Assembly: GCA_023458055.1 (NCBI GenBank)
Contig: JAEXAW010000016.1
Coordinates: forward strand, 124,001 to 188,000
Direction: 5' to 3'
From: Pseudomonadota bacterium
GTDB taxonomy: Bacteria > Pseudomonadota > Alphaproteobacteria > Sphingomonadales > Sphingomonadaceae
Length of the DNA stretch: 64,000 nt
Shown here: positions 1-7,839 of the stretch, one piece after another
Position numbering within the stretch: the stretch's first letter is position 1
How the letters are laid out: each line of letters opens with the position of its first letter
Notes under the pieces: generated by a model
Told to the model about the DNA's origin: nothing
The model's database searches: none
What the model saw: the letters and a program-made list of their open reading frames with translations, nothing else
Position numbers and translations under genes: made by a program

Positions 1-1
1 G

Positions 2-892
2 GTGCCAGTGTGGTTTTTGAGCGTTTATCTGATCGTTTCCGCGTTAGTGCCGTTTAGCCATGCGGCGTGGAAACGCTGGGGCATGTCAAGCTTTTGGGCG
101 CTGGTCGCGGCTGCGGTGGCGGTTGATGTGGCCTCGATCAAATATGGCGTGCCCTATATCAATTTCCTCAACTTCATCTTTGTGTGGGTGGCGATCCACC
201 AGCTTGGTTATGCCTGGAGCGAAGGTCGCTTCCGTGCGCCGCTGATGTGGGGCATCGGCGGCCTCATCGCACTCGGTTTGCTGGTCGGCTTCGGCCCCTA
301 TCCGGTGGCGATGATCGGGGTGCCGGAATCAGACCTTAGCAACTCCATGCCCCCGACGCTGGCGCTGCTGGCGCTCGGGATTGCGCAAGCGGGCTTTGCC
401 TTGGCGCTTGAGCCCACCCTGAAACGCTGGCTCGACAACCGCACGCTGTGGACTGCTATAGTGCTGGTCAACGGCATGATCATGACTATCTATCTGTGGC
501 ATCTGACCGCTTTTGTGTTGGTGATGGTTGCCGCGTGGCTGGCTGGCGGTGTCGGCCTCCATGTCCAGCCGGGAAGCGCGGCCTGGTGGCTCGCACGCCC
601 GATCTGGTTCGCGCTCTATATCCTCGCGCTGACGCCAATGATCGCATTGTTCGCCCGCTATGAGCAATCCGACAGCCGCCGCGGCATCCCGCCGCGCGAA
701 GATGTGCCCCACTGGCGCTTGATCGCAGGCCTCGTTCTTACCTGCCTTGGCCTTGCCATGACGGCTGCGATCAGCATCGCGAGCCCTGAAGGTATAACCG
801 GCGTCAGGTTGTGGGTCGTGGCGCTGCCCTTCATCGGCGCCGCACTCATCGGCTTCGGTCCCGTCAGAGGATTGATGAAACGGATCGGGTGA
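2..892 (+). CDS. Acyltransferase 3 family membrane protein, C-terminal part
   Basis: Open at the left edge, so the N-terminal part is missing; the GTG at base 2 is only the first possible codon, not a credible start. The visible 296 residues are mostly hydrophobic helices (about eight membrane segments) joined by short loops, with the IYLWHLTAF stretch that is usual in the late part of acyltransferase-3 proteins, where Trp-His sits at a helix boundary. Such enzymes move acyl groups onto sugars or other envelope molecules; the substrate cannot be read here. It ends 104 bases before the radical-SAM gene, with no obvious operon link. Family assignment rests on overall pattern and the YLWH motif, so it is moderately sure. 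Confidence 0.65.
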   Translation: MPVWFLSVYLIVSALVPFSHAAWKRWGMSSFWALVAAAVAVDVASIKYGVPYINFLNFIFVWVAIHQLGYAWSEGRFRAPLMWGIGGLIALGLLVGFGPYPVAMIGVPESDLSNSMPPTLALLALGIAQAGFALALEPTLKRWLDNRTLWTAIVLVNGMIMTIYLWHLTAFVLVMVAAWLAGGVGLHVQPGSAAWWLARPIWFALYILALTPMIALFARYEQSDSRRGIPPREDVPHWRLIAGLVLTCLGLAMTAAISIASPEGITGVRLWVVALPFIGAALIGFGPVRGLMKRIG

Positions 893-996
893 AACCATAT
901 CACCTCCCCACAGGCCTTAACCTGCATTTAAATCATATAAGTTGCACCGACTCGTTATAGAACATATGAGGAACGATATAATCGGAGACAACATTC

Positions 997-2262
997 GTGG
1001 CGCAACTGGACATCCGCCAAAAGCTCGAAATTTTGGCCGATGCTGCCAAATATGATGCCAGCTGCGCGTCGTCGGGCACCAGCAAGCGCAACAGCCTGAG
1101 TCCTGGAAAAAAGGGCAGCAAGGGTTTGGGTTCAACCGAAGGCATGGGCATTTGCCATGCTTATGCGCCGGACGGGCGCTGCATTTCGCTGCTTAAGATA
1201 TTGCTGACCAACAGCTGCATTTTCGATTGCCATTATTGCATCAACCGACAGAGTTCGAACGTCCGCCGGGCGCGCTTCAGTACGAAAGAAGTCGTCGACC
1301 TCACGCTCAATTTTTATCGCCGCAATTATATCGAAGGACTGTTCCTCTCGTCCGGGATCGTGCGCTCGCCCAATCAAACGATGGAGGAATTGGTCGAGGT
1401 TGCGCGCAGTCTGCGAGAGGACCATGATTTTCGCGGCTATATTCATCTCAAGACCATTCCTGATGCCGATCCCGAAATTGTCCATCGGGCCGGACTTTAT
1501 GCCGACCGGCTCTCGATCAACGTAGAGTTGCCGACAGCGCGCGGCCTGGAGATGCTGGCCCCCGATAAGAACGAACGGCGCATTGAATTGGCGATGGGCG
1601 ATCTTGCCGACGCCATTGTCGAGGCAAAGGATGCCAAAAAGCATGCGCGGTCCGCGCCGGTCTTTGCGCCAGCGGGACAATCGACGCAGATGATCGTCGG
1701 TGCCGACGCGGCGGATGATCGCGCGATTATCGGGCGCGCCAACCATCTTTACGGCGAGTTTCGTTTGCGGCGGGTTTATTATTCGGCCTTCTCGCCGATC
1801 CCCGATGCAAGCGCGGTATTGCCGCTCCAGCGCCCGCCCTTGCTGCGCGAACACCGGCTCTACCAGTCTGACTGGCTCATGCGCTTTTATGATTTTCGTG
1901 TCGAAGAAGTGCAGCAAGCCGCCGATGATGACGGCATGCTGCCGCTCGATGTTGATCCCAAAACCGCGTGGGCGTTGAAGTTTCGAAGTCATTTTCCGGT
2001 CGATGTTAACAAGGCAGCGCGTGAAGCCTTATTGCGGGTTCCCGGACTCGGCGTGCGCGCGATTGACCAGATTATCCGCATCCGGCGCTATCGCCAGTTA
2101 CGGCTTGACGATGTCGGGCGGCTGACCGTGTCGATCCGCAAGATACGCCCCTTCCTCATTTGCGCCGATTGGCGACCGGTTGCGCTGACCGATCACCAGA
2201 ATTTACGCGCCCTCATCGCGCCGCCGGTGCGCAAGTCCGATCAGTTGGAGTTGTTCGCATGA
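997..2262 (+). CDS. Putative DNA modification/repair radical SAM protein (UDG-linked family)
   Basis: GTG start with a GGAG ribosome-binding site about ten bases upstream. The 421-residue product carries a radical-SAM iron-sulfur motif C74-x3-C78-x2-C81 (NSCIFDCHYC), so it should bind a 4Fe-4S cluster and S-adenosylmethionine. The C-terminal third contains a helix-hairpin-helix DNA-binding motif (LLRVPGLGVRAIDQI) followed by a basic RIRRYR patch. This combination matches the family often annotated as a putative DNA modification/repair radical SAM protein, which occurs beside a UDG-like gene. The stop overlaps the start of the next gene as TGATG, implying translational coupling. The reaction it catalyses is not established to my knowledge. 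Family call strong, function open. Confidence 0.88.
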   Translation: MAQLDIRQKLEILADAAKYDASCASSGTSKRNSLSPGKKGSKGLGSTEGMGICHAYAPDGRCISLLKILLTNSCIFDCHYCINRQSSNVRRARFSTKEVVDLTLNFYRRNYIEGLFLSSGIVRSPNQTMEELVEVARSLREDHDFRGYIHLKTIPDADPEIVHRAGLYADRLSINVELPTARGLEMLAPDKNERRIELAMGDLADAIVEAKDAKKHARSAPVFAPAGQSTQMIVGADAADDRAIIGRANHLYGEFRLRRVYYSAFSPIPDASAVLPLQRPPLLREHRLYQSDWLMRFYDFRVEEVQQAADDDGMLPLDVDPKTAWALKFRSHFPVDVNKAAREALLRVPGLGVRAIDQIIRIRRYRQLRLDDVGRLTVSIRKIRPFLICADWRPVALTDHQNLRALIAPPVRKSDQLELFA

Positions 2263-3683
2263 CGATGCTTGCAACGACACGACGCTATCGCATCGAACTG
2301 GCGGGCGAAGATGATAGTGAAGCCTGGCGCAAGGCGGCGCGACAATTGATCGCCGCGAAGGTTACGCCGGACGCAGTCGATTGGGTGACCCCGGGCACAA
2401 CCCAAGCGTCGCTTTTCGGGGAGTCGTCGCTCCCGCCCGATGCTCCCTCACCAGCCTTTTCGGTACCGCCGAGTTTCCTTACGTTGGTCGACAGCGTTAT
2501 TCTGCACCGCGATCAGGTGCGTTTCGATCTGCTGTATCGCTTGCTCCATCGCATCGTTGCTGACCGGCGGGCCGTTTATGACAGCGCCGACCCGCTGATG
2601 CGCCGCGCCGCCGTGATGGCCAAAGAGGTCCGGCGCGACATTCACAAAATGCGCGCCTTCGTCCGCTTTCGTTTGGTCGAAGATGGCGTGCCAGATCGCC
2701 CCCACTATGTCGCTTGGTTCGAGCCGGAGCATCATATCGTGCGCGCCAATGCTGAATTTTTCGTGCGGCGCTTTGCTAGTATGCGCTGGTCCATCCTGAC
2801 TCCCGACTTGTCCATCCATTGGGATGGCGAGCAGCTTGTTGAAGCGCCGGGTGCATCACGCGATGATGCGCCGCAATCCGATGAAATGGAGGATTTGTGG
2901 CGCGGCTATTATGCCTCGATCTTCAACCCGGCCCGTCTCAAAGTGCAGGCGATGGTCAAGGAAATGCCGCGCAAATATTGGAAGAATTTGCCGGAAGCAC
3001 AAGCTATTCCCGGGCTCATCACGTCCGCGCAGGCGCGCGAGGCCCGGATGATCGCCAGCGGCCCAGCCGATGTCGGGCCTCCTCCAGCATCATGGGAAGC
3101 GATCGAGTCCGGAATAATGGCCTGTACCCGCTGCCCGATCGGCTGCAACGGATCGCGGGCGGTGATGGGCGAGGGACCACGCGACGCTGCAATAATGATT
3201 GTCGGCGAACAACCGGGCGATGTCGAGGAGCGCGAGGGACGCCCCTTTGTCGGACCCGCCGGTCAATTGCTCGACCATTATCTAAGTCAGGCCGGTATCG
3301 ATCGGGCCAGCGCCTACCTCACCAACGGTGTCAAACATTTCAAGCATGCCCTTAAGGAAGGCCCGCGCGGCAAAATCAGGTTACACAAAACCCCGTCTCC
3401 ACGCGAGGTCGATATTTGCCGCTGGTGGCTTGATGGCGAACGCAGTCTCGTCAAACCGAAACATATCATCGCTCTCGGCGCGAGCGCGGTCCGCGCGATC
3501 ACCGGTCGCAGCGAAAAAATTACGGCAATCCGTGGCCGTGCCACCGCTTTACCCGACGGTGCCATTCTCCACCCGACCATCCATCCAAGTTATTTGTTGC
3601 GCTTGCCCGATGAAACGCGTCGCGCCGTCGAGGCCAAACGATTTGCGGAAGATCTCGAACGGGTTGGACTTAAAGGATTCTGA
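2259..3683 (+). CDS. udgX: UdgX-type uracil-DNA-binding protein with N-terminal DUF4130-like domain
   Basis: The ATG at 2259 overlaps the upstream stop and is preferred over the longer in-frame extension to 2160, which lies inside the radical-SAM gene. Of 474 residues, roughly 1-265 resemble the radical-SAM-linked DUF4130 domain (for example NPARLKVQAMVKEMPRKYW). Residues 280-474 form a family 4/5-like uracil-DNA glycosylase fold: C289-x2-C292 iron-sulfur ligands, motif GEQPGD at 316-321 (UdgX type, versus GEAPG in ordinary family 4), and the C-terminal HPSYLLR motif. His376 lies in a loop reading GKIRLHKTP, corresponding to the KRRIH loop of mycobacterial UdgX whose histidine bonds covalently to the sugar after uracil release. 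It probably acts with the upstream radical-SAM protein. Confidence 0.88.
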   Translation: MTMLATTRRYRIELAGEDDSEAWRKAARQLIAAKVTPDAVDWVTPGTTQASLFGESSLPPDAPSPAFSVPPSFLTLVDSVILHRDQVRFDLLYRLLHRIVADRRAVYDSADPLMRRAAVMAKEVRRDIHKMRAFVRFRLVEDGVPDRPHYVAWFEPEHHIVRANAEFFVRRFASMRWSILTPDLSIHWDGEQLVEAPGASRDDAPQSDEMEDLWRGYYASIFNPARLKVQAMVKEMPRKYWKNLPEAQAIPGLITSAQAREARMIASGPADVGPPPASWEAIESGIMACTRCPIGCNGSRAVMGEGPRDAAIMIVGEQPGDVEEREGRPFVGPAGQLLDHYLSQAGIDRASAYLTNGVKHFKHALKEGPRGKIRLHKTPSPREVDICRWWLDGERSLVKPKHIIALGASAVRAITGRSEKITAIRGRATALPDGAILHPTIHPSYLLRLPDETRRAVEAKRFAEDLERVGLKGF

Positions 3684-3751
3684 CCCCTATCGGTGCCCGA
3701 GCGCCATAGAGGTGAGAGCCATCTTATATGCTGGGTGAATGAGGGCGGGGA

Positions 3752-4891
3752 ATGCGAACATCGGCTGACATCATCGTAATCGGGGGCGGTATCGCAGGCA
3801 TGTCTGCTGCGGCGCGCATTGCCCGACACGCGGACACGATCATTCTCGAGCGGGAATCTGCGCTTGGTTATCATGCGTCCGGGCGTAGTGCGACCTTCTA
3901 TCATTTTGGTATCGGCAATGATGCCGTTCGCGGCATGACGGCAGCGAGCAGTGATTTTTTCAGCGCTCCGCCAGTGGAATTTGGCGACGTCACCCTATGG
4001 ACCGATAAGCCTGCGCTATTCATTGCCGAAGCCGGAACCATAGGCGCGCTGGAAACACTCCATACCGAGATGGGCCGCTTCTCCGGCAGCGTCTACCGCG
4101 CCAGTGAAAAGGACATGCTTGATCTGGTTCCGGTGTTGCGGACGGGTCCGGACGCTATCGTTGCGGGGCTTATCGATACCGGGGGCAAGAAGCTGGATAC
4201 GGACGCGTTGCTCCAAGCCAATGCAAGAGCTTTCCGTCATGCTGGGGGGACATTGGTGTTTGATGCCGAGGTCAACCTGATAACCCGCACCGCGGATGGC
4301 TGGGAGATCAATGCGGGCGGCGAGCGCTATTCGGCAAGGACGATTGTCAATGCTGCGGGCGCCTGGGCGGACGAGATAGCGGCGATGGCGGGCGTGCGGC
4401 CACTCGGTCTCCAGCCGTTGCGGCGAACAATAATCGGCTTCGCGCCGCCTTCGGATTTGGATGTTACGCCATGGCCGTTCACCAAGACGGTCAAGGATGA
4501 CGGCTTTTATATGCTACCTGATGCAGGGCGGTTGCTGGTGTCGCCCATGGACGTGACGCCATCCCCGCCGTGCGACGCCCAGCCGGAGGAATATGACATG
4601 GCCTTAGCCGCCTGGCGGGTCGAGGAAGCGACGACGTTAACGGTCGGGCGAATCGATGTGCGCTGGGCGGGACTGCGTACCTTTGCGCCCGATATGGTGC
4701 CAACGGCAGGTTTCGCGCCAGACTGTCCCGGCTTCTTCTGGTTAGCCGGACAGGGCGGTTACGGTCTGCAGACTTCTCCTGCCATGGCACTCGCGGTAGA
4801 GGCATTTTTGTTCGACCACGCTTGGCCAGAGGAACTCGAAAGCCGCGGCGTGTTGCCCGAACAGATTTCCCCCGCGCGATTCTGGTCCTAA
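3752..4891 (+). CDS. FAD-dependent D-amino acid dehydrogenase, DauA-like
   Basis: A 379-residue DAO-type flavoprotein. It begins with a Rossmann nucleotide-binding motif (IVIGGGIAGMSAAARIA, residues 9-25) followed by the acidic end of strand two (ILERE). The GYHASGRSATFYH segment, VNAAGAWADEIA, the GVRPLGLQPLRR stretch and the C-terminal AGQGGYGLQTSPAM flavin-binding region all resemble bacterial D-arginine dehydrogenase DauA, which oxidises D-amino acids to keto acids. The substrate is inferred only from resemblance; a general D-amino acid or imino acid dehydrogenase is equally possible. It starts 68 bases after udgX on the same strand and could be co-transcribed, although no functional link is evident. 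Convergent with the DUF4112 gene. Confidence 0.8.
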   Translation: MRTSADIIVIGGGIAGMSAAARIARHADTIILERESALGYHASGRSATFYHFGIGNDAVRGMTAASSDFFSAPPVEFGDVTLWTDKPALFIAEAGTIGALETLHTEMGRFSGSVYRASEKDMLDLVPVLRTGPDAIVAGLIDTGGKKLDTDALLQANARAFRHAGGTLVFDAEVNLITRTADGWEINAGGERYSARTIVNAAGAWADEIAAMAGVRPLGLQPLRRTIIGFAPPSDLDVTPWPFTKTVKDDGFYMLPDAGRLLVSPMDVTPSPPCDAQPEEYDMALAAWRVEEATTLTVGRIDVRWAGLRTFAPDMVPTAGFAPDCPGFFWLAGQGGYGLQTSPAMALAVEAFLFDHAWPEELESRGVLPEQISPARFWS

Positions 4892-4906
4892 CAGAGCGTG
4901 GCCGAC

Positions 4907-5389
4907 TTAAAGCCGGTGGTCGATCCGCCGATTGATGGGCTCAACAACACGGCTGTCCGCGCTCACCGGCTGATCAATCGTCGCGGTCTGGGGATGATGT
5001 TTGTCGAGATATTTCTTGATGATCTTCACATTCTTGCTGTTCGACTTGTAGAAAAAGTCAAACGCATCACCGACCGCCGGGATCGCGCCGAGCGTTGTGT
5101 CGATGGCGAGATTGCCCACCATCCGCCAGCGGTGCCATTTCGGCATGCCGAGATTTTTGGCCTCCCAGATAATATAGGCGCCCATCGCTGCGGTAATGAA
5201 ATCGCCGATCACCGGAATAAGACCAACAAGTGAATCAAGGCCGAACCGCTGGTTTGTGCCAGGAATAACGAAGCTGCGTTCAAGCAGCATCTCGAGCGCC
5301 TCGATGCGGCGGCGGATCGATACCGGATCACGCGCCTGAAGCTGGAGCGCCTCGGCAACCCGATCATATTTTTCCGGCGTAATGGCCAT
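4907..5389 (-). CDS. DUF4112 domain protein
   Basis: A 160-residue protein starting behind a clear GGAGGG ribosome-binding site. The centre (residues about 48-112) holds the DUF4112 pattern: two hydrophobic, glycine-proline-rich repeats reading GLIPVIGDFITAAMG and AIPAVGDAFDFFYKSN, which look like short membrane-inserting hairpins. The N-terminus is a charged helix and the C-terminus (KNVKIIKKYLDKH) is basic. No enzymatic motif is visible and the family role is unknown to me. It stands alone: convergent with the FAD oxidoreductase and separated by 61 bases from the solute-binding protein upstream. Confidence 0.8.
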   Translation of the reverse strand: MAITPEKYDRVAEALQLQARDPVSIRRRIEALEMLLERSFVIPGTNQRFGLDSLVGLIPVIGDFITAAMGAYIIWEAKNLGMPKWHRWRMVGNLAIDTTLGAIPAVGDAFDFFYKSNSKNVKIIKKYLDKHHPQTATIDQPVSADSRVVEPINRRIDHRL

Positions 5390-5450
5390 GAATTGAAACT
5401 CCCTCCAAAAGACACCGGCGGCTCCGCTTGAAGCGATGCGGCGTCGATGC

Positions 5451-6941
5451 TTAGCTGGGGATTGTTACCAGCCGATTCAATGGATGGCGTGCGCGTGGGT
5501 TGGGTTTAAGCGCGTTGCTGCGCGGTGATGTCACCGACCAGCGCAGCGGCTCGGCGAGGGGGATATAACCTGCGGCATCGAACAGCAATTCTTCGGTTTC
5601 GCGCAACAATGCCGCGCGGACGGCAGGATCCGTGCTCGCACTGGCTTCCTTCAACCGCGCGTCGGCATCACTGTTGCATACGCGCATATGGGCACAAGAA
5701 AGGCTGCGGGCATACCAGAAAGGGTCCCGCGATGGCGCGACTTCGTCGATCAGCCTCAAGTCCGCTGCCGATGTTGGCTTCACCTTGATTGCATCCAGCC
5801 CAATGTTGCGCAGGTCTGCTCTTACGCTGGTAAATAGAAGGTCGGCGCCGGGCCCGTCTGGGAGTGCGATGCGCAAGACCGGTTGGTGGTCCATTGAAGC
5901 GCGGGCGGCGGCAATGATGAGCCGCGCCTCGCCGATCCGCGCCTGTTCACTAAGGCTCGCATAGGACGGGAGCGTTGGGGCGAACGCCGCGTCTTGCTTT
6001 TCGAGCGGTGGACGCAGCGACAAGAGCGGGCTCCACCGCGCTTCGCCAAAACTCGCCGTAAGCGCTTCCCGATCAATCGCCATGCTGATTGCGCGGCGCA
6101 CGTTGGCGGTGCGGAGCAATCCGTCGGCATGCGCAAAGGCGAGGCCAAACAAGCCTTCGGCCGGATCGACAATGAGCCGGTTATCCGCAATCCCGGCGGC
6201 CCGCACATAGGGATAGGTGTCAAACCGCCCACCAAGAACAACATCTGCCTCGCGGTTGATGTATCGTGCCAACGCCTTGGCGGCAGGACGGGCGACTAGA
6301 TGCACCGGGGGTATATCGTCTGCGATGAGTTCCTCTTCGTCGCTGCCGGGTGGCGCCGCCTGTTTTGCGCTCAACAGCATGCCACCGCTTTCGAGCTTGC
6401 CCGTCATCGGGCCCCAACCGCGACCGCCGCGCAACAAGGCCATATCCGGCTGGGCCAATATCTCGAGCAGATGCGGCAATGGGCGTTCGAGGCGGATTTC
6501 AACCACCTCGCTGGTCATCGGCTTGATGGACGCAACGCCGTTGATCTCGCTGGCATAACGGTTTCGACTAGCGGGGCTGATGTGCGCCCGCAGTAACGCT
6601 GCGACATGTGCGGTTGTTACCTTGTCGCCATTCGACCAATGTGCGTCGCGAATGCGGAAAATATAGCTGAGACCATCGTCGGTGACGATCCAGCGTTCGG
6701 CAAGGCCGGGTTCGATCTGGCCATCGCCATCGAAGGAGACGAGTCCCTGCGCCGTCGCCATAAGGAGCGCTTGCGACACATTATTGGGACGGCCCTTGTC
6801 GGGATCGGACATTTTGACGTTGGTGCCGATGACGGCCACGCGCACCGGGCCCTGTTCGGCGAAATAATCGCACCCGCCAAGCACCAGGCTGGCGACCGTC
6901 AGGGCCACTAGAGGGAGGCGAAGGCGTAGGGTGGGCCACAT
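5451..6941 (-). CDS. Extracellular solute-binding lipoprotein, family 5 (peptide/nickel ABC type)
   Basis: A 496-residue protein with a lipoprotein signal: hydrophobic stretch followed by lipobox LGGC with Cys24, so it should be anchored in the periplasm. The mature part has the SBP family 5 layout, including LMATAQGLVSFDGDGQIEPGLAERW near the N-terminus and the FRIRDAHWSNGDKVTTAHVAA stretch typical of oligopeptide-binding proteins. Other parts include NVRRAISMAIDREAL (middle) and SCAHMRVCNSDADA (late). It should capture peptides or a similar ligand for an ABC importer, but no permease or ATPase gene is adjacent, so the partner must lie elsewhere. No strong ribosome-binding site precedes the ATG. 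Family confident, ligand unknown. Confidence 0.82.
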   Translation of the reverse strand: MWPTLRLRLPLVALTVASLVLGGCDYFAEQGPVRVAVIGTNVKMSDPDKGRPNNVSQALLMATAQGLVSFDGDGQIEPGLAERWIVTDDGLSYIFRIRDAHWSNGDKVTTAHVAALLRAHISPASRNRYASEINGVASIKPMTSEVVEIRLERPLPHLLEILAQPDMALLRGGRGWGPMTGKLESGGMLLSAKQAAPPGSDEEELIADDIPPVHLVARPAAKALARYINREADVVLGGRFDTYPYVRAAGIADNRLIVDPAEGLFGLAFAHADGLLRTANVRRAISMAIDREALTASFGEARWSPLLSLRPPLEKQDAAFAPTLPSYASLSEQARIGEARLIIAAARASMDHQPVLRIALPDGPGADLLFTSVRADLRNIGLDAIKVKPTSAADLRLIDEVAPSRDPFWYARSLSCAHMRVCNSDADARLKEASASTDPAVRAALLRETEELLFDAAGYIPLAEPLRWSVTSPRSNALKPNPRARHPLNRLVTIPS

Positions 6942-7029
6942 GGGTTTGATGTAGCGAGGCTAAGCGCGAGCGCCAACCGATAAGATGAGGCGCGGCATAC
7001 GCACGGGGCCGGTTGCGGGTCACCTTGGC

Positions 7030-7115
7030 TGGTGCGGACGGCGGGACTTGAACCCGCACTTCCAGATGGAAAACAGATTTTAAGTCTGCTGCGTCTACCA
7101 TTTCGCCACGTCCGC
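7030..7115 (-). tRNA. tRNA-Leu (anticodon TAA)
   Basis: Read on the minus strand, the 5' arm GCGGACG (7115-7109) pairs with CGTCCGC at the 3' end, followed by discriminator A and an encoded CCA (7032-7030). The anticodon stem-loop GACTTAAAATC places TAA at the anticodon. A long variable arm and the GGTTCAAGTCC T-loop are present, as expected of a class II leucine tRNA. 86 bases including CCA. Confidence 0.96.
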
Positions 7116-7255
7116 ACGCTGAGGCAGTACCCTTCGTGCCCGCAAACCGACCGGGGCGGTGCATGGCAAAGCCCGCGCCCCGACGCAAGCAGGGAAACGC
7201 GCAGGGGCAATAAAATGGTCAAATAGATGCGGCCGCAGTCACCGCGACAGCGCGC

Positions 7256-7537
7256 TCAGCTGACGTTGAGACGCTCGCGCATTTCCTTGCCGGGTTTGAA
7301 ATAAGGGACGCGCTTGGCACCGACCTCTACCGCTTCCCCCGTGCGTGGATTGCGGCCAACCCGGGCATCGCGCGAACGCGTCGAAAAAGCACCAAAGCCG
7401 CGCAGTTCGACCCGACCCCCGGAGGCCAATTGCTCTACCATCTCGTCGAAGAAAATATCAACAATATGCTCAACCTCGGCCAGTTTGAGCTCGGGGTTGG
7501 CATCGGCCAATTTCTGCACCAGTTCAGATCGAATCAT
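7256..7537 (-). CDS. ihfB: Integration host factor subunit beta
   Basis: A 93-residue HU/IHF-family protein, normal length for IHF beta. It has the N-terminal helical dimerisation region (MIRSELVQKLADANPEL), the family signature GFGAFSTRSRDARVGRNP (about residues 48-65), and the GRNPRTGE arm tip whose proline intercalates into DNA at a kink. The C-terminus KPGKEMRERLN is typical. Together with the alpha subunit, encoded elsewhere, it bends DNA in promoters, recombination and replication. A GAGGG ribosome-binding site precedes the ATG. It lies downstream of rpsA in the conserved rpsA-ihfB order but is separated by about 300 bases with a hairpin, so it probably has its own promoter. Confidence 0.95.
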   Translation of the reverse strand: MIRSELVQKLADANPELKLAEVEHIVDIFFDEMVEQLASGGRVELRGFGAFSTRSRDARVGRNPRTGEAVEVGAKRVPYFKPGKEMRERLNVS

Positions 7538-7759
7538 CTAAGCACCCTCATGCCGCAAGACCAGCCAACTGTTTTGGTAGCAAGTTCAAGCAACTAAATA
7601 TTTTCAACGACACTCCGCCACAGCCCCTCGCTGTCTGGAATGCCCTATTTCGGATTCAATTATTGCCGTATTTTCGTGTAAAAATCAAATTTTACACAAC
7701 TGGCCGTGCCATTTATTAAGTCTCGAGAATATACTGATCTTTTCCTGAGGAACGTAAAT
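7538..7759 (-). promoter_or_regulatory. ihfB upstream region with an AT-rich palindrome
   Basis: This stretch is clearly more AT-rich than its surroundings and is the only place for an ihfB promoter. At 7676-7697 it holds a perfect inverted repeat, GTGTAAAA and TTTTACAC separated by six bases. The spacer side reads AATCAA, matching the first half of the IHF consensus but not the TTR half. This could be an operator, or an autoregulatory region as in other ihf genes. No clean -35/-10 pair stood out. Confidence 0.4.
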
Positions 7760-7787
7760 AGCCCGCCCCGGTTCCCCGGGACGGGCT
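7760..7787 (-). terminator. Hairpin terminator after rpsA
   Basis: A 12-bp stem (7760-7771 with 7776-7787, one G-T wobble) closes on a GGAA tetraloop when read on the minus strand, 53 bases after the rpsA stop. The run after the stem on the minus strand is only ATTTACGTT; the plus-strand side (TTATTT) is at least as T-rich. It most likely separates rpsA from ihfB. Confidence 0.6.
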
Positions 7788-7839
7788 TTATTTAAGATAC
7801 CTAATTGCAGCAACGTCCCGTTACGGGACCGAGCGCCAA

